From Paenibacillus solani (GTDB lineage Bacteria; Bacillota; Bacilli; Paenibacillales; Paenibacillaceae): a stretch of DNA of 64,000 bases. The DNA lies in the NCBI RefSeq assembly GCF_001277345.1, contig NZ_LIUT01000001.1:1990368-2054367 (forward strand), in the 5' to 3' direction. The notes under the pieces were generated by a model. The model did not search any database and was not told the DNA's origin. It worked only from the letters and a program-made list of their open reading frames with translations. How positions within the stretch are numbered: position 1 is the first letter of the stretch; each line of letters begins with the position of its first letter. Positions 26,369 to 34,676 of the stretch are shown here, piece after piece. A program made the position numbers and the translations under genes.

Positions 26369-27197
26369 ACTTCGGCGGATATTGGTCAATAAGATATTTC
26401 GGCCCCTTCGATGAAAGGATATTTCTCCCAAACGTCGAAAGTATAATCGATTTACTGACCAAAGGAGGCATGCTAAACAACCATGAACGAAAAACGACAC
26501 TCAACATCAATCCATTCTTCGAAACGATTGCTTATTATCGACGGTATCCCCGGCTCCGGCAAAACGACGACGGCGACCCGCATTTATAACCGGTTGACAT
26601 CACAAGGCAAAGGCGCAAGATGCTTGCTCGAGCAGGCAGAAAATCACCCTTTGCTGCCGCCCATGGAGCAGTACTATGCGTTGAATACGGATGAAGGCGC
26701 TGACGCCTTCATCCGGCAGCTAGTTGACCGGTACAGCCGGTTCGTCGAAGAGCAATTAAGCAGCTCCGAAGACATCGCCATTATAGAAAGCGTCCTTTTC
26801 CAGGACATTGTCAGCGTTTCGCATCTGCAAGGCATGAATATCGCTCAGCTCCAAAGCTTTACCGAGTCGTTGCAACTGTTGTTGATGCCGCTGAACCCTC
26901 ACCTGATCTACTATTACCACACCGATGTCGAAGGGCAGTGGCGGTACATATGCGGTATTCGCGGCAACAAATGGGGACCAGTCTCCTTTCAATCGGACGA
27001 AGATATCGTTCAGGCTGGCGAGGTGTGGAGCGCAAGTCAGGCATTCGTACGCGCGGCGATCGATTCATGGCCGATCCCAAAGTTGATCATAGAGAACAAG
27101 GATTATGCATGGGCTGAGTATGACGCTCGAATCGACAGCTTTGTGTCGGAATCGTTGCTGAGCGACGGTATGAACATACGACCAAAATGAAAAAGGG
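26369..27197 (+). repeat. 0.8 kb duplicated block, copy 1
   Basis: The block from ACTTCGGCGGATAT through the kinase gene to CCAAAATGAAA recurs at 50554-51382 with about 95% identity. It includes about 110 bp upstream of the kinase start, encoding the end of a lost upstream protein (FLPNVESIIDLLTKGG). In copy 2 that upstream frame stops exactly at the kinase start (CATGAATGA); in copy 1 the TGA has become CGA. Confidence 0.85.
26483..27190 (+). CDS. P-loop NTPase / kinase-like protein, copy 1
   Basis: The 235-residue protein has a Walker A motif GIPGSGKTTTATR (21-33) right after a beta strand RLLIID, as in nucleoside and thymidylate kinase-like P-loop enzymes. A YYYHTDVEGQWRYICGIRG stretch follows. 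It has a good ribosome site (AAAGGAGGC). Function is unknown; a small-molecule kinase or regulatory ATPase is possible. It is 225/235 identical, by my count, to the protein at 50668-51375. Both copies are intact, so neither seems to be a pseudogene. Confidence 0.7.
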   Translation: MNEKRHSTSIHSSKRLLIIDGIPGSGKTTTATRIYNRLTSQGKGARCLLEQAENHPLLPPMEQYYALNTDEGADAFIRQLVDRYSRFVEEQLSSSEDIAIIESVLFQDIVSVSHLQGMNIAQLQSFTESLQLLLMPLNPHLIYYYHTDVEGQWRYICGIRGNKWGPVSFQSDEDIVQAGEVWSASQAFVRAAIDSWPIPKLIIENKDYAWAEYDARIDSFVSESLLSDGMNIRPK

Positions 27198-27421
27198 AAA
27201 CTAATTACAAGCTAAACGATAGCACCTATCACTCCAGCAAATCAATATTTAAGACTCCTTGAAGTAACACCCCCAATAATTTATTTCCATGCGGTATCCG
27301 ATGTTCTGTTATCATTTCTTCACACTCATTCTTATCTTTTTTGAAAATTTCTCCATATCATCCCCTTACATCAATACGGTTCAATCTACAGGTTCTTCTT
27401 TCTAACTTAGAGAACAGATAC

Positions 27422-28729
27422 TCAATACGTCGCTTTTGGAGCAAACTGACCTTGATTCTTTAGAGCATAGTCAAAAAAACGAAGGATAAGCTCATTTTGT
27501 GTTTCAATCGCGTAATATTTATCGATATCTGCTTTTCTGCCTTGTTGCAACAGGTTTGCCAATATAGGCGAGAATAAAGGCAGATCGGTTAAACTTAAAT
27601 GTTTTGCGCCTTTAAAATGAACGGTGTATGCACCTTTAAAATTTTCATTCGAAATTCTATTCGCGATATACGAAGAACTGCTGTCGAGCTGTATCCACAC
27701 ATCATCCGAATAAACGTTAAGAAGCGGGATGGTATAAGCTTCGGATTTTGCTTTTAATTCGTTTGTAACTTTATCATACACAAGCTCGCTAAAGAACGGA
27801 GCATCTATATTTACTACGGCGTCAATGTCATCGCGTTCTCTGCTCAGTGCTATGCTTGCGGCACCCCCCATAGAATGACCGAACACACCTATTTTCTGTG
27901 TATCGATGCGTTTATATACAGAATCTTTTTTTTGCTCGGCTTGTTCCAGAATCGTATCCATCACAAAATCCATATCATCCGTTCGCAATTTCATCCATTT
28001 TTGAGTAAGCTCGAAAAACTCACCAAGCGAATAAACCCCTTTATTTGCATTGTTGACTTCTTGCATGTACATGGGATTAATCGTCACGACCTTTCCATCC
28101 TCCGAAACGGTATAAAAAGAATGATAAGGATGGTCAATCGAAACGACGACATAACCGTGGCTCGCAAGTTCCGTAAAGGTAGAAGTATTGCTTGTTTTAA
28201 TACCGAATGCTCCATGGGAGAACACAAGCAAAGGATAGGTTCCGTCTGCCTGTTCAGGATACCAAAATTCCACGTTAACAAACCGATTGTCTTTCTGATC
28301 CGTAAACTCTTCGATACGATTCTTGTCCGCATAGCTGTAAGTGGCGGTCGCCACTGGATACGGACCTGTCACTTGCGGCAGCCTATGCTGTGGAAAAAGT
28401 AAAACAGGAACAAGGGTAACGACGACGGTCGGTGCTAACAAGAGGAATTTCCATATCGGAGAAAAAACTTTGTAACGCGGAGTGTGGTGTGTTTGATTGC
28501 GCAGGAGTGCAACCATTTCCTTGAACGCTAATATAAAGAGCAAGCCTGCAAACAGTCCCCAAGTGTACTCCCATACGACAACTTTACCCACGCTCAGTAT
28601 CATGAATACTATAAACATTGCGATTCTCGTCCAACTCTTTATCTTGCTGCGGCTTTGCTTGGTTACAATGGAATAAACGGCAATTGCCAGCTCGAAGACC
28701 AACGTAACAACAAGTATTAAAATCTCCAT
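27422..28729 (-). CDS. Membrane-anchored alpha/beta hydrolase (PAF-acetylhydrolase-like)
   Basis: The protein of about 435 residues starts at the ATG behind GGAGGAGGAG (a TTG start at 28753 lies before that site and is unlikely). Residues 1-125 contain about four hydrophobic helices. The rest is an alpha/beta hydrolase: oxyanion region LLVFSHGAFG, nucleophile elbow GHSMGGAA, NIDAPFF and a C-terminal His in KGAKHLSL. The layout resembles the platelet-activating-factor acetylhydrolase-like lipases of Firmicutes. It may hydrolyse lipid or ester substrates at the membrane. Alone on its strand; no partner genes. Confidence 0.82.
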   Translation of the reverse strand: MEILILVVTLVFELAIAVYSIVTKQSRSKIKSWTRIAMFIVFMILSVGKVVVWEYTWGLFAGLLFILAFKEMVALLRNQTHHTPRYKVFSPIWKFLLLAPTVVVTLVPVLLFPQHRLPQVTGPYPVATATYSYADKNRIEEFTDQKDNRFVNVEFWYPEQADGTYPLLVFSHGAFGIKTSNTSTFTELASHGYVVVSIDHPYHSFYTVSEDGKVVTINPMYMQEVNNANKGVYSLGEFFELTQKWMKLRTDDMDFVMDTILEQAEQKKDSVYKRIDTQKIGVFGHSMGGAASIALSRERDDIDAVVNIDAPFFSELVYDKVTNELKAKSEAYTIPLLNVYSDDVWIQLDSSSSYIANRISNENFKGAYTVHFKGAKHLSLTDLPLFSPILANLLQQGRKADIDKYYAIETQNELILRFFDYALKNQGQFAPKATY

Positions 28730-28907
28730 AAGACTTCTCTGCTCCTCCTCCAACTTTTTATGAGTTCATCATAATAAATGGAAGAGCGGGTGTATACGCA
28801 TAAACGACAAGCTGTAGCTGAGAGCCAATAGGTTGTAAAAAACAACGCAAAGAATTGTTCTCACGCTGCGAATATGACTTTATTTAGGAGCGGTTTGTGT
28901 ATATATT

Positions 28908-29336
28908 CTAAACCTCGTGTTTAAATGTTTTTAGTCTTTCATTGATCTTTTGAGCTTCCTTTTTGTCCTTCTTATACGTCAACAGGCGAACGATAGCGTA
29001 AACTACGGCAATTTCCAAAGCCAATAATAGTATGTCGAAAGTGCCATATACGAGATTCAATAGGACAGCCAGAGAAATTAATAGAGTCTCCAGAAAAAGG
29101 AAATGAAAAATCATTCGAAGGCGCATTTTATTCTCGCTAATCGCATGCGGCGTATATAAAATGATTCCGGTCAAAGCACCCAGAAAAGAGAAAGCCATAA
29201 TTGTAAAAATCGTATTTAATTCGAAACTTGCTTCTGGAGCATAGATTTGCCGCAAAATAGCGATGATTATAATGATAGAGGCAAATATAATTAAGAAATC
29301 TCTAAGCATTTCTTTTATGAGCTCGAAATACTTCAT
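28908..29336 (-). CDS. DUF3021-family membrane protein
   Basis: The 142-residue protein has four predicted membrane helices (FLIIFASIIIIIAILR, TIMAFSFLGALTGIIL, FLFLETLLISLAVLLNL, ILLLALEIAVVYAIV) and a charged C-terminus. This is the DUF3021 pattern. Start at the ATG after AAGGAGGG; that site overlaps the stop of the LytTR gene, so translation is coupled. DUF3021 proteins regularly accompany a LytTR regulator and may sense the membrane state or restrain the regulator. Confidence 0.85.
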   Translation of the reverse strand: MKYFELIKEMLRDFLIIFASIIIIIAILRQIYAPEASFELNTIFTIMAFSFLGALTGIILYTPHAISENKMRLRMIFHFLFLETLLISLAVLLNLVYGTFDILLLALEIAVVYAIVRLLTYKKDKKEAQKINERLKTFKHEV

Positions 29337-29349
29337 ATAGTCCCTCCTT

Positions 29350-29796
29350 TTATAATCCAAGCATATGTTTAAGTATTGGCACATACTGCCGTGAGATGAC
29401 TACCTTTTCCCCGTTATCCAATAATGCTTGAAAACGGCCGCTGATCGACGGATGAATACTGGAAATCTTGGCTATATTTAGAATAGTGGATTTGGAGGCG
29501 CGAAAACAATGTATCTCTTTGCAAAGTTCCTCCAATTCATAAAGCTTTTGTTTGACTTCATGAACATTGTTCTTACAATACGCAAACACTTTTCCGTCAA
29601 CAGCTTCAAAATAATAAATATCACTAATTTTAATGCGGCTGATCTTATCCTCATGATAACCAAGTATAATGAGTGTTTCGGTTTTTAATTTATTAACGAG
29701 CTCATGTATTTCTTCGTCTACTTGGTGACACCTGATGCGGATCTCCTCTTCTTCTGTATGGTCTATTACTTCGATGAAAATTTTGATGAAAATCAC
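29350..29796 (-). CDS. LytTR-domain DNA-binding regulator
   Basis: The 148-residue protein has a C-terminal LytTR domain: YHEDKISRIKISDIYYFEAV, FRASKSTILNIAKISSIHP and ALLDNGEKVVISRQYVPILK. It lacks a receiver domain, like other stand-alone LytTR regulators. The start is a GTG. Together with the DUF3021 gene 13 bp downstream it forms a two-gene unit known in Bacilli that usually controls its own operon and stress or bacteriocin-related genes; targets here are not visible. Confidence 0.88.
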   Translation of the reverse strand: MIFIKIFIEVIDHTEEEEIRIRCHQVDEEIHELVNKLKTETLIILGYHEDKISRIKISDIYYFEAVDGKVFAYCKNNVHEVKQKLYELEELCKEIHCFRASKSTILNIAKISSIHPSISGRFQALLDNGEKVVISRQYVPILKHMLGL

Positions 29797-29886
29797 CCTC
29801 GAAAATTCGAATTAAAACTTGTTAACGTTTATTACGTGAATCATACAACGAAAATGCGTAAGTTTCTACTTTAAGCAACTTAATTC

Positions 29887-30129
29887 CTAAAAGAGGATTT
29901 CGATCTGGTCGCCGGGGGACGGCTCTCCTCGCCGATCAGGCGTGGGCAATGAGTTTTCGAGAAGGCCAATACCTATGGCGAATGAGAGAACGACGACGCC
30001 CAACACGGATGAGTTGCCTTGGATAAAGCCGATAAACGTCGTAACATTGGCAACCAATTCTTCTTCGATATAAGTTTGAGTGTACAAACCCTCGGCGAAT
30101 TGATAAATTCCTAGCCCAATTTTGATCAT
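29887..30129 (-). CDS. Small hypothetical membrane protein
   Basis: An 80-residue ORF from the ATG at 30129, just 3 bp after the esterase relic stop, with one hydrophobic segment (SSVLGVVVLSFAIGIGLLE). No family recognised. It may be a real short membrane protein or a frame left by the decay of the region. Confidence 0.35.
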   Translation of the reverse strand: MIKIGLGIYQFAEGLYTQTYIEEELVANVTTFIGFIQGNSSVLGVVVLSFAIGIGLLENSLPTPDRRGEPSPGDQIEILF

Positions 30130-30131
30130 TT

Positions 30132-30640
30132 CTACAGCAGGTTCTTTCCTGCCAGCCATTTCAAATAATTTTCAACCGCCCGGTCCCAGTAAGGCCAAGT
30201 GTGATCACCTGATTCTTCTATATAATGAAGTTCGCGTCCATGGTTTTGACATGCATTACGGAATGTAACATTGTGAGCATACAAAAAATCCCCCGTACCG
30301 CAATATTGATACAGCAAGGGAAGATTTATACCTGTCAGCTGGCGGCCCAAAAGCGCCAATAAATCATTATCCGAGCCTGCAACCGTAAGGTTTCCATAAA
30401 TGGCCTGAACATCTCTGCCGACAGGAGACTCCGCTTCATAATCTCGGGTTCGGAACGCTATATCAAGCTCTCCGGAAAAGCTTCCAGCAGAGGTAAACAT
30501 CCCCGGTTTGCTGCAAAGCCCATTTGAAAGCACCGTAGCCTCCCATGGACACCCCTGCTACAAAATTATCTTCCTTCTCACAAGAGAGCGGGAAAAGCGA
30601 ACGGGCCAACCTGGTTTTCTTACGGAGAGCTCTCTTTGTG
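30132..30640 (-). pseudogene. Tributyrin esterase-like (EstA/FrmB type) gene, truncated and frameshifted
   Basis: Upstream of the 133-codon ORF (30132-30533) another frame reads [20 protein letters not shown] and YGAFKWAL, which is the nucleophile elbow GxSMGG of tributyrin/S-formylglutathione-type esterases. It shifts near 30525 into [16 protein letters not shown] and continues through GTGDFLYAHN and HYIEESGDHTWPYWDRAV, which holds the catalytic His. The first part of the gene is missing. All catalytic residues except the shift would be intact, so decay looks recent. Confidence 0.75.
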
Positions 30641-30740
30641 AATCATCTGAAGTAATGGGCATTATCGGCATCAATCTTTGACAGTATCGTGTAGGTATGG
30701 CTATTTGGAAATGTATGTTTGAGTCAATACAATTATATAA

Positions 30741-30775
30741 AAATACAAAGTCGCTAAATTAGCGACTTTGTATTT
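30741..30775 (-). terminator. Perfect palindromic terminator of the merR gene
   Basis: Seventeen-base arms (AAATACAAAGTCGCTAA and its complement) around one central base, with a T-rich end, 8 bp past the MerR stop. The core GTCGCTAAATTAGCGAC is nearly the same as the small palindrome inside the GTTCTTGTC repeats (1571-1587). Confidence 0.85.
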
Positions 30776-30782
30776 GGCATAA

Positions 30783-31166
30783 TCAAATTTTGATGTTAGT
30801 TCGTTCAATCTGTGATTCAATTACATCATATAGAGCAAGTTTATAGTTTATTTTATCCAAGTTAAAATACAGTTCCCTTATGCTCTTCTCAATTTCTTTT
30901 TTATGTTGCAGCATCATCATTTTTCGTTCCGAAATCGTCGAATCCCCTTCTTTATACAAGTATACATACTTCTGAATTTGAGAAATCGGCATTCCTGTTG
31001 CTCTAAGCGCAGTAACGAAGTGAATCCAGCTTAAATCATCTTCGTCATATAATCGCTTCCCATTTTCATTTCTCCTCACATGTGGAAGCAGCCCCTCCTT
31101 TTCATAGTATCGAAGTGTGGGAGCCGCTATTCCTGTCAATTCAGTAACTTCCCTTATAGTCAACAT
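30783..31166 (-). CDS. MerR-family transcriptional regulator (AdhR-like)
   Basis: The 127-residue protein starts at the ATG before LTIREVTELTGIAAPTLRYY, the MerR winged helix. LLPHVRRNENGKRLYDEDDL follows, then a coiled-coil dimerisation helix. The longer frame to 31238 has no family support. There is no metal-binding cysteine cluster, which fits the AdhR/redox or electrophile-sensing subgroup. It is divergent from an SDR gene, with the operator TTAAAGTGAACTTTAA in front of both genes. Confidence 0.9.
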   Translation of the reverse strand: MLTIREVTELTGIAAPTLRYYEKEGLLPHVRRNENGKRLYDEDDLSWIHFVTALRATGMPISQIQKYVYLYKEGDSTISERKMMMLQHKKEIEKSIRELYFNLDKINYKLALYDVIESQIERTNIKI

Positions 31167-31188
31167 AAATAAAACTCTTCGCCTCCTA

Positions 31189-31204
31189 TTAAAGTGAACT
31201 TTAA
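31189..31204. promoter_or_regulatory. MerR operator palindrome (merR side)
   Basis: TTAAAGTGAACTTTAA, a near-perfect palindrome, lies 22 bp upstream of the MerR start codon. The same sequence (TTAAAGTGAACTTTAT) lies in the SDR promoter at 31328-31343, which suggests autoregulation plus activation of the SDR gene. Confidence 0.7.
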
Positions 31205-31322
31205 TTGCTTTTTTGGCATATCTAATTAATAAATCCAAATTTACACTATAAAAGATGAGAAATATATGATTAATCCAAGTATTTTACGGTTTTTATTATA
31301 CACTTTTTCAGAGAAAAAAGTC

Positions 31323-31353
31323 TTGACTTAAAGTGAACTTTATAATCTATGAT
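31323..31353 (+). promoter_or_regulatory. MerR-type promoter of the SDR gene, 19-bp spacer
   Basis: TTGACT (31323-31328) and TATGAT (31348-31353) are separated by 19 bp, the elongated spacer typical of MerR-activated promoters. The palindrome TTAAAGTGAACTTTAT fills the spacer. Confidence 0.75.
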
Positions 31354-31395
31354 AACACTGTAATTATAAATGAACTCTGGAAGGATGAAGTTACA

Positions 31396-32151
31396 ATGAA
31401 AAATATCTCAATCGTCACTGGTGGTAGCCGTGGACTTGGTCGCAATACTGCCATCAGTATTGCGCGTCATGGTGGTGATGTCATCCTGACCTATCGTAGC
31501 CAAGCAGAAGAAGCAAAGTCTGTTGTTGCTGAAATCGAATCTCTGGGTCGTAAAGCAGTGGCATTACAACTTGATGTTGGAAATATATCCAGCTTTACGG
31601 CCTTTGTTGAGACAGTTCGTTCGACCCTGCGGTCTACTTGGGATCGTGCCACTTTCAATCATTTGGTGAATAATGCCGGCCACGGAGAAATGATAGACTA
31701 TGCCGAGACTACAGAAGCTCAGTTCGACAGCCTGTTTAATGTGCATGTCAAAGGCGTATTTTTCTTGACTCAGGCCCTTCTGCCGCTTCTTTCAGATGGT
31801 GGTCGTATTGTGAACTTTTCAACGGGACTCACTCGCGTTTCTTTTCCTGGATTCTCCGCCTATTCTGCCGCAAAGGGCGCGGTTGAGATTCTAACCCTCT
31901 ATTTGGCCAAGGAACTTGGTCACCGAGGCATTACCGCTAATACGATTGCACCTGGAGCAATCGAAACCGATTTTTTAGGAGGTTCTGTACGCGACATACC
32001 TGCTTACAATGACACGTTTGCCTCGATGACTGCCCTTGGTCGAGTCGGCGTACCCGAGGATATCGGTCCTGTAGTCGCCAACCTACTTGGATCCGACAAT
32101 CACTGGGTTAATGCACAGAGAATCGAAGTCTCGGGTGGTCAGAACATCTGA
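31396..32151 (+). CDS. Short-chain dehydrogenase/reductase (SDR)
   Basis: A 251-residue classical SDR. The NAD(P)-binding motif TGGSRGLGRN (8-17), LVNNAGHG, the active-site YSAAKGA (YxxxK) and PGAIETDF are all present. It starts at the ATG after GGAAGGATG; the frame upstream of it overlaps the promoter. It probably reduces a carbonyl substrate with NADPH and is induced by the divergent MerR regulator, possibly in response to aldehydes or quinones. Confidence 0.92.
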   Translation: MKNISIVTGGSRGLGRNTAISIARHGGDVILTYRSQAEEAKSVVAEIESLGRKAVALQLDVGNISSFTAFVETVRSTLRSTWDRATFNHLVNNAGHGEMIDYAETTEAQFDSLFNVHVKGVFFLTQALLPLLSDGGRIVNFSTGLTRVSFPGFSAYSAAKGAVEILTLYLAKELGHRGITANTIAPGAIETDFLGGSVRDIPAYNDTFASMTALGRVGVPEDIGPVVANLLGSDNHWVNAQRIEVSGGQNI

Positions 32152-32696
32152 TCGCAAGTAATGGCAATAAAGACAATCCGTGAGTCTGGGCCTGTTTCCG
32201 AACGAATACGACCATATTGTGTGTCTAAGGATAGGGTTAGCTACGTTGGACTACCAAGTAAAGGTATCTAATATTGAGTTACATTAAGCATTCATCTAAT
32301 CGGATAAATAGCCAAGTTTTTGTCCCTCGACAGCATCATAACTGGTTTTGAGGTTCCTAAGATTCCTATTGGAGTCTGGTGCAATACATGCACGGTCTGT
32401 GAAACTGCATACTCATTCCAATTCACGAAGAAGGACAACTGAAGCTACGATGATTATCGCTCTTGACATTAACTCAAGAATTATCATTGAAGTTTCAGGT
32501 ATCCACAGTTTTAGAAGTTTCTTCTGGCTCGTTGTGTTCCGATGCACAAAGTAATCAGTCATAACCACCTTGTGTTACGGTTCACGATAATGATCAAGCA
32601 CAAAATACGGTTCGACAGCAACATATACATCAGCTAATAACAAAAGCCACTCCTAACAATGGAGTGGCTTCTCTGGTTCAAGGCTCGACCGAAAAA

Positions 32697-32838
32697 CTTC
32701 ACGTTCCTCCCCGCTGGAGCTGAAGCTTATATGCGGGATATTCTATCAGCGGAAGTCTATTTACTTGATACGGGGCATTTTGCTCTCGAAACACATGCGA
32801 AAGAGATCAGTGAGCTAATTCATCAATTCTTAAAATAG
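32697..32838 (+). pseudogene. C-terminal fragment of an alpha/beta hydrolase
   Basis: A start-less frame reads LPAGAEAYMRDILSAEVYLL then DTGHFALETHAKEISELIHQ and stops at TAG (32836-32838). This is the tail of alpha/beta hydrolases of the haloalkane-dehalogenase-like group, with the catalytic His in DTGHFALE. The rest of the gene is lost. A strong terminator follows. Confidence 0.65.
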
Positions 32839-32883
32839 CTCAACAAAAAATGAGTAGCCTGCAAAACTGCAGCCTGAAATACG

Positions 32884-32926
32884 AAAAAGGCCCTCAGAAG
32901 ATTTATGATCCTCTGAGGGCCTTTTT
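32884..32926 (+). terminator. Rho-independent terminator
   Basis: Arms AAAAAGGCCCTCAG (32884-32897) and CTGAGGGCCTTTTT (32913-32926), 14 bp, T run within the second arm. It follows the hydrolase tail and may also serve the convergent PanE-like gene. Confidence 0.85.
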
Positions 32927-33052
32927 ACTCTTTAACAAACGCATGTATGCCCGCCGAAATGTTGTTGTTCAATTGTCGATTTCCCATTAGTTTAGTCAAG
33001 GATGCTACGAAAAAACTATATATTTCGATTTTATATTCAGACTAATGCCCAA

Positions 33053-33976
33053 TTACTGAACATGTATTTCCGATTTGATATCATTTTGACTTAAAAATTT
33101 CATTAAATCATTACTCAGCTGCATAATCTCATTGTTAGCATTATTCGAAAAATCCGGCAACATCATATCACTAACCATTTTAGTTCGTAGCCATGTCATA
33201 AAGAAAAGATCCAAAAATAAGTTTGGAAATTTAAGCACCATTTTAAGCATGGGTGGATCAATTGAAACGCCAGCTTTTTGTATTGCCCTTAGATACGCTC
33301 TTAAAGTGACTGTTATTTTGCGTGCCGTCTTTCTGGTTCTGGCTGTTTTTTTGTCCATTATCTTATTCTCAGAATACAAAACGCCCATCATGGCAATGTC
33401 TGATACGGAATGTGTAATTAGATACGCTTGCATATCTTTTTTAATAACGTAGGGAAGCTTTGCTATTTTAAATAATTTTGCGAGGTTTTTTATGCGTTCT
33501 GTTACTACACCATTAATTTCTCCAAATGCAGTTGCCACTATAATCTTTGGTAGAGATCGAGGATGCAATATTCCATCTTTAATCTGTCCGCCGAAGCCGG
33601 GAAAAGCCGGTAAAAGTCTATTCCCTACGATATCCAGCCACGAAGAAAATCCAATTGAATTATTAGTCATCGTAACTATATTTTTGCTTTGATTATCTTT
33701 TAGCGCTAACAACGCTGATTCGGACCGATCATAACGAACGGTAACGAAAATAAAATCGTATACATCGTCATTTTCGAGCGTATCAATGACATTCACTTGT
33801 ATCGATTTAACCGTACCTTTATCCTTATATTGCAGGCCATTTTCTCTTAATGATTTAAATCTATTAGAACGTGCAAACAGGGTAACGTCAAACCCTGCTT
33901 CAATGAGCTTAATTGCGTACATGCTCCCGATAACACCTGCACCAAAAATTAAAATTCTATCTTGTTTTGCTGACAT
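33053..33976 (-). CDS. Ketopantoate reductase-family (ApbA/PanE) oxidoreductase
   Basis: The protein of about 307 residues starts at the ATG behind GTAGGAGTGG. The Rossmann motif ILIFGAGVIGSMYAIKLIEA opens it, with VTLFARSNR for NADP phosphate binding, then NSIGFSSWLDI and a helical C-terminal domain. Canonical PanE keeps a catalytic Lys and Glu/Ser set that I cannot place firmly, so it may reduce another 2-oxo acid. Divergent from a TetR-family gene, which probably represses it through the palindrome at 34019-34030. Confidence 0.8.
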   Translation of the reverse strand: MSAKQDRILIFGAGVIGSMYAIKLIEAGFDVTLFARSNRFKSLRENGLQYKDKGTVKSIQVNVIDTLENDDVYDFIFVTVRYDRSESALLALKDNQSKNIVTMTNNSIGFSSWLDIVGNRLLPAFPGFGGQIKDGILHPRSLPKIIVATAFGEINGVVTERIKNLAKLFKIAKLPYVIKKDMQAYLITHSVSDIAMMGVLYSENKIMDKKTARTRKTARKITVTLRAYLRAIQKAGVSIDPPMLKMVLKFPNLFLDLFFMTWLRTKMVSDMMLPDFSNNANNEIMQLSNDLMKFLSQNDIKSEIHVQ

Positions 33977-34018
33977 TAAAACCACTCCTACTTATTATCA
34001 TTTCCTTTTAATTATCAG

Positions 34019-34030
34019 ACAACATGTTGT
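34019..34030. promoter_or_regulatory. Perfect palindrome, candidate TetR operator
   Basis: ACAACATGTTGT, a perfect 12-bp palindrome, sits between the divergent PanE-like and TetR genes, 43 bp from the PanE-like start. Confidence 0.55.
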
Positions 34031-34124
34031 ATGATGTGATCATAAATCTTTATTATTCCTTGATCAACCATCAGTTTTTTATGATTTGTCGGATGATAAT
34101 CTTATTCGCTAGTAGGAGGGAAAC

Positions 34125-34676
34125 ATGAAAAAGCAACCCCAAATAACGGAGAAAACAAGACAAAAGTTCATAGAAGTTTTTTGTGAGTTATATAGCCAAA
34201 AGCCGATTGAGAAAATTTCGGTTCAGGAAATTGCGAATAAGTCAGGATATAACCGGAGCACCTTTTATCAATACTTTACTGACATTTACGAATTGTTAGA
34301 CTCTGTTGAAAATGACTTGTTGAATGACATAAAAAAAGAATTGGCGAATAAAGAGCTATCGATACATACGGTTCAAGATACGCTCTATTGTCTGGACAAA
34401 AGAGAACATCTCCTGGTTCTTAATGCCCTTTTGGGTGATTATGGAAGTGCCCGTTTTTTAAAACGCTTAAAAAAAGAAATCACTTTGGATCAATTAGAAT
34501 TAAACGTTCCCCAAAACCATTCCTTAACGCCATATTTAATTGAGTTTTACCTGGCAACTTCCCTTTCTTTATTTCGTCTTTGGCTTCAGCGTCAAAAGGA
34601 TTTATCGTCAGAAGAATTTTTCAAGTTAGTGGAGAACCTATATTCAAGAGGGATTACGCCCTATTTTAAACAATGA
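34125..34676 (+). CDS. TetR/AcrR-family transcriptional regulator
   Basis: The 183-residue protein has an N-terminal TetR helix-turn-helix (TRQKFIEVFCELYSQ, ISVQEIANKSGYNRSTFYQY, FTDIYELLDSVE) and a helical ligand domain. The pattern with Cys/Tyr-rich C-terminus resembles the TetR_C_7/DhaS-like group. Start after TAGGAGGG. It likely represses itself and the divergent reductase gene. Confidence 0.88.
   Translation: MKKQPQITEKTRQKFIEVFCELYSQKPIEKISVQEIANKSGYNRSTFYQYFTDIYELLDSVENDLLNDIKKELANKELSIHTVQDTLYCLDKREHLLVLNALLGDYGSARFLKRLKKEITLDQLELNVPQNHSLTPYLIEFYLATSLSLFRLWLQRQKDLSSEEFFKLVENLYSRGITPYFKQ

Larger units (their letters stand above)
32152..33052. other. Gene-poor gap with repeat fragment, hairpins and a relic
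   Basis: No complete gene. Contents: a GTTCTTGTC-type half (AAGTTTTTGTCCCTCGACA, about 32313-32331), a hairpin at 32644-32670 (AAGCCACTCC / GGAGTGGCTT), a hydrolase tail (32697-32838), a terminator (32884-32926) and a CCCATTAG repeat (32981-32996). The rest is AT-rich and unassigned. Confidence 0.6.

Noticed and set aside
32348..32554. 68-codon ORF in the gap after the SDR gene
   Set aside because: No ribosome site, no recognisable composition, and surrounded by decayed DNA.
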